Below, piece after piece: positions 9,585 to 44,200 of a stretch of DNA of 64,000 nt. This DNA comes from Pachyseris speciosa (lineage: Eukaryota; Cnidaria; Anthozoa; Scleractinia; Pachyseridae). The stretch spans positions 710,001 through 774,000 of the forward strand of contig JAEMWC010000100.1 in the NCBI GenBank assembly GCA_016490735.1, written 5' to 3'. A model generated the notes under the pieces. It was not told the DNA's origin. It searched no databases and was given only the letters and a program-made list of their open reading frames with translations. The translations under genes were made by a program, and so were the position numbers. Position 1 is the first letter of the stretch; each line of letters starts with the position of its first letter.

Positions 9585-9685
9585 ATGTGTAGACTGCAGA
9601 CTGGGTATGAAATGCAGACCAGGTATAAAATGCAGTGCAGACTGTAGACCGACTGGGTATAAAATGTTGACTGAGACCAAAACTG
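9585..9685. repeat. Short minisatellite, GCAGACTGGGTATAAAATG units
   Basis: Three to four degenerate units of about 20-30 bp built from 'gcagac(c/t).ggtataaaatg'. The repeated TATAAAA is part of the unit and is not taken as a promoter. Confidence 0.6.
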
Positions 9686-9959
9686 TCTCTTCGTCGTGTC
9701 ACGCAATAACCTTTTCGAGATCACATCCCGCCAAATGGACCACTTCGACAATGTCACGCCATAACAATTTTTCATATAAACAAAAAGCAACCTGCATACA
9801 TCAATTAATAATGCAGGCCGAATTTGGTAAATATGAGAGGTTTAATAAAAATTTGTCGCAAACTAGTGGAAATGTGACACCCCAAACTTGCAAATTTTTA
9901 CAAAGAAATGTGTGCCAGGGGGCAAGTGCTTGACCGACCCCGTTTCTCAACAGTTTTTC

Positions 9960-10030
9960 AGGGGCACCCAACGACAATATCGTAAATACTCTTTGTCTTT
10001 GGCCATCGTAGCCTAACAGGAAATAACACA
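9960..10030. mobile_element. MITE fragment starting with GGGGCACCCAACGA
   Basis: Terminal sequence identical to the left end of the element at 23665. Only one end is seen here. Confidence 0.45.
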
Positions 10031-10085
10031 CAAACTGCGGTTATAAACATAACAATAAAAAGTATTGTTGGAAAACAAAAATAAA

Positions 10086-10139
10086 ACTATATCATTTAAC
10101 TTAACGTTTTCGTATTTTTACATACATCTTCAGAAGTGA
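10086..10139 (-). ncRNA. Hammerhead-like motif, degenerate
   Basis: On the - strand: TCACTT, CTGAAGA (10133-10127), hairpin GTAT...ATAC, GAAA, then ACGTT and AAGTTAAATGA. Stem I can form from CTT/AAG and, beyond an interior loop, TCA/TGA. The cleavage triplet would be GTT. Layout is as in Penelope-like terminal regions. No associated coding fragment was seen. Confidence 0.45.
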
Positions 10140-10333
10140 CTATTAGGTATAGAAGTAACAACTAAATTCGAAAATATTAAGATAAGTAACTAATTCACAA
10201 GAACGACAGAAACTGAAAATAATTTGCATATTAAAAGATGGAAACTAATAAAGATAAAGCTTTTCGCTGATAAGATTGTCATTTAGGGTAGGTTTCAATT
10301 CTCTAATTAGCGCTGTTAGTTAACGTTAACACA

Positions 10334-10705
10334 GGCCGTATTTATACTAGAGACGGATCATCCGTCTGGGACGAACTTGGGCAAAGAAGGGTAGCTGGTC
10401 TGATAATCCGTCTGTGTATAAATACGGGCAAGCAGACGGATCATCTATCCACACGAGCTATCGCGATAGTCCGTCTTGTGAAACGAACCATCGTGGATAA
10501 CTCGTCAAGACGGATGATCCGTCTTTGTGTTTAAATGCGGGCTGAAGACGAACTATTCACGAAAACTACACCTTTTCGTCGTGCTTTCTCCGAAACCTTT
10601 CCAGAGGGCTCGTCAAGTATAAACACGGGACGAGCCACTCGACACACCGATAGTTCTCGCATGATCCGTCTGGACGGATGATCCCTCTCCAGTATAAATC
10701 GGGCC
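10334..10705. mobile_element. 372-bp MITE with sub-terminal ACGGATCATCCGT palindromes
   Basis: Imperfect TIRs of about 33 bp begin GGCCGTATTTATACTAGAGA and end in the complement. Internally, ACGGATGATCCGTC-type palindromes and 'gtataaa.acggg' words recur several times in both orientations. No coding capacity. Confidence 0.8.
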
Positions 10706-10759
10706 ACTGTAGGAAAAAGGTAAAACAAAGTTTTCTTCAACCCTGGCAAAGAAATCTGA

Positions 10760-11200
10760 AACGTTGCTCTGAAATATCCGCCGATTGATCAAATCTGCCG
10801 AATGAAATATGATAACTCTGATTTCCTAGCACGTGACATATATTCGCTATGGATAAAATATTTTCTATTCTTTAAGCTTTTATTCAAGGCCTGTATTGAA
10901 GTACTCGACAAGAATTGTATTTAATTTTCAATGAAAATAAATTTGTTTATATTTCACGAAAGCCTTTCATCAGAAGCCGCGAAAATTCTCTCTTATCTCT
11001 CTTTAGATCTGGCGTTGACAGTCAAAGTCGTCAAATTGTCTGACCACTTTTGAAGCGATTAAATTTCGTTCTCAGAAGAGCTTCGGATAAGGGTCGGCTT
11101 AGGTGTATCCAGTGAAATGTCGTCTTTCTCAGACGAACAGCTTCGGGTCTGTAGTCGGAATGTTGCATGTTAGCTAATTAGCGAGCTATCTAGCTGGCTA
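10760..11200. other. Non-coding sequence, nothing recognised
   Basis: No repeat structure or convincing open frame, apart from a local run of 'gctagc/ctagct' words at 11170-11205. Confidence 0.4.
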
Positions 11201-11205
11201 GCGAT

Positions 11206-12920
11206 TTACAGAGTAGATGGCAATAGTGTGGGATACCACAGTATCCCACACAAAAACGATCTTCGACAACGTATTACACCCATAAAGTTTATGTAACTTA
11301 GCTTCTTGCACTTTATACACTTGTTAATGACACTGTTGACAGCTCGTTTGCCACCGACTACCCAGAGCCCGCTGCTCCTGAGCGAGCCGAGAGTGAAGAG
11401 TCGCCCTTGGTGCTTCTCCGTGTCATGGCATCGCCTTATCAGGAGGGTAGTGACATGATGCGAGCCAGGCAGGATCAAGGGATGGCGTTCCTTATAGGTT
11501 ACTTGTGCCCTTTCGAGTCGACCACCGACCCTGAGGAGTCCATTGTTGTCTAAGATGGGGCTTGGCCTGAGAAGTGGGCTGGTCTTTGACAGTCTTTCTG
11601 AGGTCTGAAGGGGGTTAATATCATCCTGATAGGCCTCATATTGTACTTTTTGGACGATCACAGCTTCCGCTTGATTAAGGATGTGGCCAGGTAGCGCTGC
11701 TTTTGGATTCGTTGTGGCACCATTGGACTCGGTAGAAGTCCTTTGGTGATAATTCCGCGATAATGAGATGAGCCTTCCGATTGCTTTCACAAGACATCCC
11801 CATTGCGAGAATTTTGAGAAACGCCTGGTGCCTAGAAATTTGTTTTGCAGAAGTTTTCGTTGCCAGGGGCTTCACCACAGGGCGAATTAATATTTCAGGG
11901 TCGTCTTGAGCTGTCTCCGATGGTTCATATGGGGTGTCGGTGTTGGGCAATCCGTCCTACCTGAAAAGGAACTCGGGACCGGTATGCCACATGCTGGTCT
12001 CTAGGTTCTGTTCATCAGTAGATCTTGTGGCCAGATCAGCAGGGTTTCGTTCGGTACGTACATTGTGCCATTGTTTTTCGGATTCTCTCAACCCGGTTGC
12101 TAATATAGACGTAGAAGCGCCCACTCTCGTTGCTTATGTAGCTAAGCTCCACCCTGCTCTCTGAGTAGTATGCGATGGTATTAAGTTCCAGGTTCAGCTC
12201 TGCAGTAACCAACTCTGCAATCTCGACTCCAAGCACGCCTGCGCATAGCACAAGACGGGGAACTGTTGTAGCGTGGGAAGGAGCAAGCTTCGCTTTACCG
12301 AGGACGAAAGAAACACTGACTTGTCCATCCCTCTGTATGGCCTCCAGGTACGTGACAGCGCCGATGGCGTCGATGGACGCGTCGCAAAATGCGTGCAGCT
12401 TTCTGCACCTGGCTTCTTTAAACGGATCGTCTATGTATAGCAACGAGGGACTTTCAGCGGAGTGAGGGCTTGAAGCGTTCTACACCATGATTCCCATTCT
12501 GGACTTTGTTTTTCTGGCCCAGTCTCCTGCATGGCTGAATGTTACTGAGGTGAGCCATCATGGCTCGAAGAAGGAACTTGCCTTTGATGATTACTGGAGC
12601 AGCAAGACCGAGGGGATCGTACAAACTGTTGATGATGGACAGTGCAGCCCGCCTAGTGAATGGCCTTTCACCCAGGGAGACCTTGAAGAATCTGTCGAGA
12701 GGTCCCAGAGTACACCCAAAGAGTGCTGAACCGAAATGGTATACATTGAGAAGTCCAGGTCGCGTAGGTCGGAAGCTATATCTTCAAATGGGAAGGCCTT
12801 CGTTACTACTGAGTGGTTAGATGCTTTTTTGTGCGAGCGTAGGTTGGACGTCGCCAGCATGGCTTGTACGCGTCTTAGTGCGCTGACCAGTATGAAGTGA
12901 CCATATCGCGGGCTCGGGCT
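11206..12920 (-). pseudogene. Decayed BEL/Pao retrotransposon pol
   Basis: Several - strand frames, each interrupted, read in order like one BEL/Pao polyprotein. 12860-12591 resembles the segment after the reverse transcriptase. 12443-12036 resembles the RNase H-containing segment (HAFCDAS and AKLAPSHATTVPRLVLCAG). 11950-11206 resembles the integrase zinc-binding segment (NGLLRVGGRLERAQV, HPLILPGSHHVTTLLIRR, H..HQG, then CIKCKKL). The element has frame breaks between these blocks, lacks a visible gag, protease, integrase catalytic core and LTRs, and cannot be active. Family assignment rests on recognised motifs. Confidence 0.8.
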
Positions 12921-13130
12921 TTCGATTAGATGGCAGGCTCAAGCCAGGTGTGGGACACCCAAACCAAAACGACGCTTAATTTTTCGCGCGCTTTCTGCGG
13001 CTCGAAATTTCACATTCAGTTGGTTTCTTCATTTTGAGCAAAATAACTTCATCTTCTTTCGAAGTCCTTCGCGTAAAAGGCATAAAAATCAGGAACTAGT
13101 TTAAAGATACTCCAAGTGATAAAACTGGGT

Positions 13131-13237
13131 GCTTCTGCATGTACCGGAGCATATAGGCACCGGAGCACATTGTTGTTACTATTGTTTTGGGGGTTTTGTG
13201 ATAGGCGTTTCTATGGAGCTCCGGTACATGCAGAAGC
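13131..13237. mobile_element. 107-bp MITE with 20-bp perfect TIRs
   Basis: GCTTCTGCATGTACCGGAGC at 13131-13150 and its exact reverse complement at 13218-13237, around a T/G-rich centre. Confidence 0.85.
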
Positions 13238-13689
13238 TACCATAAAACTGAAGAGCAAAAGATTTTTCCTAGGAAAAGCTTAAAACTTGGAAAGAAAATG
13301 ATTCAACGCTTCAAGGGCTTTCACTTTACCGCGGCATCTTGCAGCTCACCAAGAAATGTCACTTAACAGTTAACCGGCATTAATGGGAGGGACGAGTAGC
13401 TCAAACTTAGTGGAAGAAGTTCTTCCTTTGGACAAACCGCTTGCTATTTTTGGATATTCATGTTTTAACTAAAGTGGATACGTATTTTCAAGAACCTCTA
13501 CATCACAGGTGAATTAAATAAAATGAAGCTTAACATTTGGTTTAATTGTTCTTACTTTTCTTGGATCAGGAATGAAACTTGTATTTTTCTTTCGACTGGA
13601 CATAAATAACTATCATATCTACTCATTTTGGACGCAAAGAAGTAGTTGAATTGTTTGGTTATTTTGCTGTTTTGCTTGCAAGCAAACAC

Positions 13690-14220
13690 GAACGAGTGCT
13701 TTGAGACTTTTTACTCCTCTTGGCTGACTGTTTTTCGACGTCTGTGCCTCAACAGCGTTAAGAAACTTTTGCCCTTATCTCATTAACACGTAATCGCAAT
13801 CCTCGATCATTTTCATCCACCATCGTTTTTGTCAAACATAACGTTGGGTGGCTAAACACACAAACAATGTATGACCAAACAGTAGACAGAATCCATAGAA
13901 CGATTTTTTGCGTATTATCGCTGAAATTTCGACGTTATTTGGTTCATTTGGTTCCATGCTTTGTTGGTTGGGCTGGCTAAATGATCAAACATTTGTTCGT
14001 AACATAAAATGTTGGATGAAAATATTTGATCTAGACCAAACATGGAAATCAATTTAAATGCAGTGTTGACAGATTTGGCTAAAACGGTAAAACATGCTCG
14101 CCCAACACGATGTTGGATGAAATGTTTGATCGGTTTTTGTTTGTTTGAATTTGTTTTCGTACAAACATACGCGTCGTATATTGTTTTCTTGTAATGTTTC
14201 AACGTTTTGAGGCTTTTGCA
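13690..14220. repeat. Repeat block with recurring AACAT/GTTGGATGAAA words
   Basis: Words such as 'gttggatgaaa', 'ccaaacatg' and 'aaacat' recur in both orientations, as in the TTAA-flanked MITE at 21186-21572. Clear terminal repeats were not found. Confidence 0.35.
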
Positions 14221-14329
14221 CCGCGGTCAATCCCTATATTGACGCAAGGAAGGCCATGCGAAGTCGTTCAATACCAATACAAAAAAAAATTATAATCATG
14301 GAGCTCCGCTTTTAGGCTTGGCTAAATCT

Positions 14330-14662
14330 ATATATTATATATGATTATTATGTAAATAGGTATTATTTTTATTGCTATTAATAAAGAGTTGTATAATTAT
14401 TACCATTATTATTACTATTATTATTATCTAATACGATGCTTTAGACTTTTTATAAAGGAGGTTTTTTTAGCCTAGTTTTTTTTACACATGTTTTGGAAGC
14501 TTTTTTAAAATAAAAAGGATTCATACAGTTTTCCCATAATTTGTAACTTAATAAGTTTGCAATTATTTATTGTTTTGTAAATATTGGATGAATTGTTAAA
14601 TAAAATTTTTATTTATATTATTATTAAATAAAATTTATTATTAAATAAATTTTTTTTATAAA

Positions 14663-14695
<33 letters not shown>

Positions 14696-14700
14696 CACAG
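14330..14700. repeat. AT-rich low-complexity tract with (ATT)n
   Basis: Almost pure A/T with ATT/TTA runs, the longest at about 14660-14695. No coding potential. Confidence 0.85.
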
Positions 14701-14767
14701 TCTAAGCAAAACAGATTCCAGAGCTGCATGGGCCATTCAAAACCAAAGAATAAAGCGCTGTTTCAGC

Positions 14768-14927
14768 CACTGGTTCTGGCTGATGCACCATGTTAATGAG
14801 CTATCACGGGTGACATCACAAAGAACAGTACAATGGAGAAACAATACAAAGAACGATAACAATAAACCAAACACAATGGAAGAAAACAATACACTAACAA
14901 TGGACTTGGTACATGGTGCATCAGCCC
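14768..14927. repeat. 160-bp inverted repeat with 16-bp arms
   Basis: GGCTGATGCACCATGT at the left and ACATGGTGCATCAGCC at the right are exact complements. Possible small foldback element. Confidence 0.55.
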
Positions 14928-15252
14928 TGCATGGTTCTGCGCTTCAGCCGCCGCCGGCGGAAAAGGCGGTAACTCTCATGCTGGCTGCGCCATACCAACA
15001 AGAAAACGGTCCAAAACTAGTTGAAATGTACAGAAGGCGGCCTGGTGTTGGTTGACTAGTTGATACAAACAAACATTGATCAATCGTCTGGGCGGTCGGC
15101 GCTGTGACACAGTGAAGTCAAGTCCATGTGTTACTATCCTATTTATGAACTAAGGAAGCCCGCAATGCAGGACCGCGGAGTGTTTTACTGGTTGATTCAT
15201 GATGCGCTAATTAATTATTCAGTGAGAATAGGCGCTTATCTGGCAAGGTATA

Positions 15253-15430
15253 CACCTTATTCCAAAGTGGCGACCAATTTGTTATTCTTTTATTTCCATG
15301 TTAATTAATCCTCTTTGCCTCATTTTCACTTAAAATTCTTTTGTATTTTATACATGTTGACGAGGCAAAGAGGGCTAATTAACATGCAAACAAATGAATA
15401 ATAAATTGACCTCCATTTTGGAATAAGGTG
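15253..15430. mobile_element. Foldback MITE with TA target duplication, just upstream of the sirtuin
   Basis: About 70-bp inverted arms starting CACCTTATTCCAAAGTGG and ending with the near-complement; TA flanks both ends (15251-15252 and 15431-15432). This is the Tc1/mariner-type MITE pattern. It ends 280 bp before the sirtuin start codon. Confidence 0.85.
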
Positions 15431-15626
15431 TATTAGTTTCTTACGGAACCTTTTCTTTCCGTCTCATTACACGTATTTATGTGTAATTATTACAGCATAA
15501 TTTTCCCTCCCCCTAACTCGTTTCCCCACCCCACCCCACTTCCAGAAAAAAAAGCTCCCGAAACATTCTCGTTCCAGGCGACTCTGCGTGTCCGTCTGCT
15601 TGTTTGCGAGTAGTCCTAGTAACCAA

Positions 15627-15635
15627 TATATAAAA
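15627..15635 (+). promoter_or_regulatory. Candidate TATA box of the sirtuin gene
   Basis: TATATAAAA, preceded by CCAA, about 80 bp upstream of the predicted start codon. Start of transcription not determinable from sequence alone. Confidence 0.35.
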
Positions 15636-15710
15636 TTTCAGGTCGCAGGAGTCGTCGCGGGAAAATAGAATAATTCTAGGTCTGTCAACTTACTTTTTGA
15701 GACTTTTGCG

Positions 15711-37172
<21,462 letters not shown>

Positions 37173-37235
37173 GAGGTTTGGGATCAGACCTTAAACATTA
37201 ACTAATTTCAAGAAATTTCGATGCTGTGACAAGAT

Positions 37236-37241
37236 AATAAA
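37236..37241 (+). promoter_or_regulatory. Polyadenylation signal of the sirtuin gene
   Basis: AATAAA 64 bp after the stop codon, followed by a GT-rich stretch. Confidence 0.6.
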
Positions 37242-37259
37242 TGTGTGTGCAGAAATATT

Positions 37260-38237
37260 ATTTAATATGTGCTTACTGCTGTTGATTGCATATAAACAAG
37301 TCACATAATTTATGTGCAAGGATAGGGAATGGACTTGTGTTGCATTTACTATATAATTTATACTTTTCTCACATGTTAACATCACTTTAATACAAACACA
37401 TGCAAGCAAAAGCAAGTGAAGAGCCACTTATCTAAAAAAAGACAACTATCAGAATGTGCATGCATGCAAAGTATTATTTCTAACGCACTCACATCTTCAT
37501 TAAATTTTTTGCATTTTGTATCACATGCATAATCTGCAAGTCTGTTGCATATACCTGCACAAGCATTTTCATTTGCATTACACAGGATCAGTAGTAATAG
37601 TACCAGTATTTGTTCTAAATACTACATTTTTATCATGCTAGCCTGCTGGGGGTGAGAACTAACATGTAACATCAACACGGTGGAAGAAATGTACAAAACC
37701 ATGAAAGGACACATTTTATTAACTAAACCTTGCAAGAAATGTACTAGCTACAGCAGAGGACAGAACTATCATGTGTCTTCTACTTTCAGTTTTGTCTTAC
37801 CTGACTGCTGTTTAAAACAAGAGAGAGACACTTTAAGTTAAATTATTAATAATATGCTACATGTACTTTGAATCATGGAAGACTACAGCAAGAGTAGAGT
37901 ATTTATTTTTTAAGAGTAAAGTATCAGTTTGATTAAAAGAAGAAAACAATTTTATCATAACTATTTAAGAAATCTATGCTGTAGTAGCATTTAATGATAT
38001 TTTTTTTATTACCAAGTTGCATATTAAAGTATATAGCTATAGGGGTGCACAAATATTATTTCTTCAAAGAATTTACTATAATAAAAGATTGAAACCTTGT
38101 AGCTGTTTGAAATTTCTGTTAAGAGATAATTATGACATTATTGAATGATTTGTCATTGATTTATCAAAATATTTACACCATACTAAATAAAATCTGCCAG
38201 TTCCTCTTGACAAAATGGAGAAAAGGAGTAAATTTTA
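37260..38237. other. Intergenic/3' UTR region between convergent genes
   Basis: AT-rich DNA between the sirtuin stop and the CCS stop. TTTATT at 38005-38010 could be a polyadenylation signal for CCS read on the - strand. No further gene recognised. Confidence 0.45.
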
Positions 38238-41200
38238 TTATAACTGAGATGACGGGCTTGTTGGTGCAGACAAAGGTTTGTCTTCCCACAGGATCTTTCC
38301 ATCACAAGCACAGAATTTCTTAGAGTTCTGGAAGAGTCCAGCTGACCTGGCAATTATTCCGCAAGTCAATCTGAATGGGAGAAATAGAAAACACTAATTT
38401 TCAAGATTTCTCTTGTAATAGTGGAGCCAAGTCACACATGGTATATGGCTTTTCCTGTGGTAAACCATAGGTGGGTTTAGTTGCACAATTATTTTTCTTA
38501 CTGACTGAAATATGCAAACCCTTTTTAACAACAACAACAATCTTTATTTGCATGTACTCATTCTTGCTAAGAAAAAAAATAATTTGACACTTCTTTCATT
38601 CTCGTTATAAATCCACTGCAAAGTAGCACATCCACTTATTTCCACTGTTAACATCCCAGGTACAGTGTATCTGCCTGTGCACATTGATTTGGTCTATATA
38701 ACTGCATCCAGAAAATCTCAGCCTTACAAAAGAAAGCTATTGATTAAATTCTTAACATACTAATATTAATTTTGCTGAATGTGGAGAACAGAAAATCAAA
38801 CACAGCTTAAGGACCAGGGCCTGGTTGTTCGAAAGCCAATTAAAGCTAGACCAGGATTAGGAGTTATCCAAGGTTTTTACATGTATCTCTCTCGTTGAGA
38901 AGGTTTTGTAAATCAAATTTTATGCTTAAAGAGAGGGTCAAATTCCAGACGAAACTTAAGGATGAAAATCTGTTGGGAATGTTTTTATTCAACAGTAACT
39001 AAACTGGACTCAAAGTTCACTCTAACTGGGGATTAGCTTAATCATGCTTTGAAGAACAGGGCCCAGGGGCATAATCAATGTACAGAGACTTGAAGATTAA
39101 TTTAATTTTTTTTAACTGAGAACACATTGCAAGGGAAAATGGTGTGATGTAGGTTTTCAAATGAACTGTTTTAAGTCAATTTATGCCAGAAATAAGGGCA
39201 AGAAGTAAGAGGAAGGAAACCGGAAAGAAAAAAAATAACCTTAGTTTTGAATTGCCCACATTTGTCTCACAAATCTAATACTAACAACAGTTCATTTAGC
39301 AAACCTATAGTACCATTTTCCATTTTTGTTTGCCACAGTTCGACCAAAAACAACACCAAGAGAAGCCAACCTAGAAATCAATATAGATCGCTTTTTGCCC
39401 ACACCCTTTACAAACTTTATCATCTGAATTCTTACCCTGGACCAGAATTTCCATTGATTCTCGACAACAAACTGCTGCCACGCCCTAAATCATCTTCTCC
39501 ACTATGCACAACAAGTGACCGGCCAATCACATCCCAAACCTGACAAAAGTACTTTCACTTAAGATGCAAGTACTGACGTGCATTGATCATTATAAATATT
39601 TCTCCTTATTGGACAAAGTTTGTATTCACATACAGCCATAGTTATAACTATACTACACAAAAATACATCACAATAATACAAAGTTAGAAATTAAAAAAAA
39701 TAAATTATTCCGCTGGAGAGCTTTGTAAATTAATGTTTACAAGCCAAACAGTGACTTCTTCAAAGCTTAGAATAGTATACTTTTTAAAGTCAGTAATGAA
39801 ATGAATGTTTTAAGTAAATCCAGTTGACCGCCTGGGCACTAGCAAGCTCTCTGTGAACAAGTTACCCCAGAGCTTGCTTGCAGGCCATGCAGTTGTCCAA
39901 TTCCAATTTCTGTTTCATCATCTGGAAACCACTTTTAATTTCTGCTTGCTCAAGACATACAAAAATAATAAGTATGCTTCAACTGCACTTCTGAGTGATA
40001 CTCATCAGATCACTTTCTTTGAACAATAAAGACAAATGTTTTGTCACTGTTTACATAACTAACATTAAGTCCCATACACTACCTTTACATTTTTATCCTC
40101 TAGTCTAAAAGATGCCCTGCCGTTCTTGTCTGCTAGAATGTTACCAAGGTCACCAACATGCTGCAAGATGTGATAATGATTTTAGATACTATAAGTAAAT
40201 GCATTTTATTTAAAATGATATAATATTATAATTATATACTTCAAATATATCATGCATCGACAGTCAACCTACTCTGTCACTATCCTCTGGAGCTCCATGT
40301 CTACAATTTCGGGGATTGTAATGATTGCCAGTGCTGTAAAAAGAAACAATAATAATATGTTTAAAATTCATAAGTGTTGGCCAATCTACAGGCAGTATTT
40401 GAGTCACATGTACACCTTTGTAAACCCCAATACAAATCTGCTGCGGTAACGTTTGATACAGAGTCCTGCTCAGCTAATTAGTAGACACTGACTTTTGATA
40501 AAGATCTCTACTGATTAACTCTTTTACCTCCAAGGGGTCTCCCTTTGATGAGTAAAATTGTCTGGTGTTAGAGTAAATTCGTCTGGCGTTAGAGTAAAAT
40601 CGATAAGTCACTCTTACATGTAGGGAGGAATTAAGGGTTAACATGAAAAATACAAAAATATTATTTCGCTTTACAAGTACGATAAAATATTCACGTGAGA
40701 TCTGTATGGGCGTTATAATGGCTCTCCTTCAGCTCGCCATTGTAAATGCCTAATATACAGATCTCCTGCTCATATTTTATCTGCTACATAACAATATTTA
40801 TTAATATTACCTTATTTAATGATCAAAACTCTGCCATCATTTTGCCTCACAGGGCTGTGGTCTAGCAGTACCCAGGGGCCCCTGGTGACTTACTTTAATT
40901 TGCTTTTGGGCGACAAGTAAATGTTAGTTTGTGCACAAAATTACATGTTATAGATAACAATCATGTTTGTTTACCCTGCATATAATTTCTTCTTGACCGT
41001 AATATGAGTCGTCAGACTCTAAAATTTCAAAGAAGAATGCACAAATTCTCTTTAAATTTATCTTTAGGCAAATTATGAATATTAGTCAAGGTATTTCTTT
41101 CCACAATTTTGCACCAATTCTCGAGAAAGCATATTTTTGAATTTCTAGATTTGATTTTTTTATTTAAAATTATGGGATGTTGAGGATCCAGTATTGTATT

Positions 41201-44200
41201 CATGAATGAAAACGAGAAGTGGGAAGCAACAAGTCTTGAATATTTTGGGGTACAAGATGATTACTTATATCGTGCATCATTTCCGAAAGTAGTTGTGGGG
41301 TTAAAGAAAGTTCAGTGGCAAAATCTTTGCATCGAGAAACAACAGAATTGCATGATCTCTAAAGTTAGCAATGAAAGTATATGAACCTAAGGGCACGCTT
41401 CTGAAGAACAAGAAGTTTGTTTAACTGGGAGTTGCTAGCTTGGCCCCACGCAATCAAGCCATAGCAAAGATAGGGTGCAACTAAAGAGTGATTCATAGAA
41501 ATGAGTGTGCGGGAAGGGACAATGCCATAGTTTTGATAGAGTTAACTGCTGCAGTTACACCTGCCTATCAACAATGTTCGGGCCACAAAGATTTTTTTGT
41601 GAGGTTTCCTCCATACCTCAAGCATCCCTGAGATAAATCTCCAAGTTCATGAATGTTGAGTCCATGAAACCCTGGTGTAAGCCCATCCACTGTGCCATCA
41701 ATGATGCATAAATCTTCAGATACCTGGAAAAGAAACAGTTATCTTATAAGGACTGTTTAAATGTGCAATGATTTGTCCAATGTGTGTGGCCACACTTTTA
41801 AAAACAACTTTTGCCGTCAGTTGAAACTCATGATGAAAATTTCAAGTATACTGAAACTACAGTAACTGTAGATTTCAGTGTTATCTTTTGCAATGAGGTA
41901 GCAGAGGTTTCAAACATGGAAAGCAATTAATGGTTTAGTTGACTATGACTGCCACACATTATTTAAAAAAATAAGTCTTTACCACGTGTTCATGAAAAAC
42001 TTAGCCTCATCTACTGCATTGTACATGGCTGTCACTAATTTTCGATTTAAGGTAGGATCAATATGCAAAACATAGCCAGGGAAACCAGCTGTTGTGGTTA
42101 TTAAAGATTCAATAAGCTGTTTGAGCTAATTCAAAATGAGCAAGAAAAATCCCTGGTGACCTCCAGCCCTTAATCACAGCCCTGCATATAAATTACAACT
42201 TACAGTAGAACTTCAATCTGGACTCCTGATTTCAATAGTCTTGGGAGGTGATTTAAGCCCAAAATAACTGAGAAAAGTAAGTGTGCATAAGACAAACCCA
42301 ACTCAACTTCTTGTCAAGCAGAACAACATGGAATCATACCTGCCCTTGGAAGCTTAAATCTAGATAAATGCACCAGATTTTTGTAGACTGTCTTTTTAAA
42401 TTTTACCTGAACAAACCTTGCAACACCTAAAACATCCCCACAGCGCATCTCGGCTACTGCTGCTCCCAGATGAGACACTTGTGCACCTACAATGAAAATA
42501 AAATTCATCACAACCCTTTCAAATGGAGCAAACCAAACAGAGCAAGAGACTGGGATACTTTCTAAGTGCATTGTCATGATGTTTTCACTGAAATGTGCAT
42601 CACAGAATGCCGGAACCCAAACTGTTAAAAATAAATATATTTTCTAACAGGAAGCTACATGCATGATCATGACTGAAAAGCTGGAAGTCCTGTTAAAGGA
42701 AAACCCCTATTATTATCATAGGGTCTGGTCACCTACACACACACACAAACTGTTATCATAGCGTCTGTTTTACCTGGTGCACCAAGTCCACGTAAAATGG
42801 CCGTTCGTCCTGAGTTTTCTATCAGTTCTTGGACTCGCCCAGTTGATAGCGTTGTCTCTACAATGACTTGCTCAGTGTTCAAGTTCACTGTGAATGACTT
42901 GATCCCTGGAAACAATGACAACAAAAAGTTGTCACCACTGTAAGGCAGACTCTTCTCCTATGACTGGACGCTGATAGGCTGGCTAGTTCATGCCAGGCCA
43001 AAGTTCACTTCTCCATGCATCTGCACTTTTCAATTCTTTTTTTTTTTTTTTTGAGGATAGACACCTCTCTTATCTGCACACCATTAGGTTGGTTGATCTT
43101 GTCCAAATTTAAATATCTGTCAGTGACTAAATTTTCTTAATGGTGAATACAAGGCTGTGCTCTAAGAAAATATTTTGGGAGCCCAAAACTTTGAACCTTT
43201 GAAATTCAGGGTGCCCAGCATAGTAATTTTGAGCAAAAACTAAGATTTCCTTGTTGCCCAATGGCAAAAGTAAGTTGCCGGGGGCCACTGGGCACTGCTA
43301 GAGCACAGCCCGGGAATAAATCTCTTCTTCTACCTAGACAGATAGAGCTGAGGTTGACAGAGGTCATCTGGATTAGAAAGTGAGTTAGAGTGATGACTGG
43401 ATGAGAAATTATATAGCAATGTGATTACTGCACTTTATAAAATGGTCAAATAATTATGTGCACTATGATTGATTGTAGTGACCCGAGTGCATGCACTCGA
43501 GTTGAACTGAGTGCACATGCCTTACATTATGCAGGTTAATTGTGGAATTATGATATGTGCAGGCTACTGCACAAGTGTGTGCAAACACAAATCTCTGGAC
43601 ATGTTATAAAGAAAATAAAGTAAAAGCAGTAAAACTACTTGCACATTATTTAATTCACAAAGATTATTTTATTAACGTTAAAAGCCGATGTTTGGGCGTC
43701 ATCATGACACCATTCTCAAGGCAAAATGAATAAGTAATGTGAAGATTTGATTTCTATAGTCTCTACAAATTAACATAATAACAAAGGGTCACAAGTTCTT
43801 CAAGTGAATACCTTTGCACGAATCGCCTCCGAGTCCGTTTGCACATTTAGGGATGGTTTGAGTTTTCTTATAAAAAGCATCTCCTTAATTAGGCAATCAT
43901 ATTTGTTAGAACCTCTAGTGAGCACGTGAAATTGTTCTGAAAGAAAAGATGGTACGTTCGAGTTATGTTCACTAATTAAAAATAATGTTTATAAATTGAC
44001 GACAATTTTTGTTTGTGTCCGTCAACGCATTCGTGGAGGTGGCCACAAGTGTAACCAACATAATTATCCTGCATTGCACAGGTTACATTGAAATTTATAA
44101 ACTAAACATTGTTGGTTAACAATGGCTGGCTTGACTTCTCAAAATTTAAGGTCTTTGTTGTGTTTTCTGCTGATGAACACAGGCTGAACTGTGGTCTTGA

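Noticed and set aside
9585..9685. Cluster of TATA boxes
   Set aside because: TATAAAA recurs as part of a minisatellite unit with no adjacent gene.
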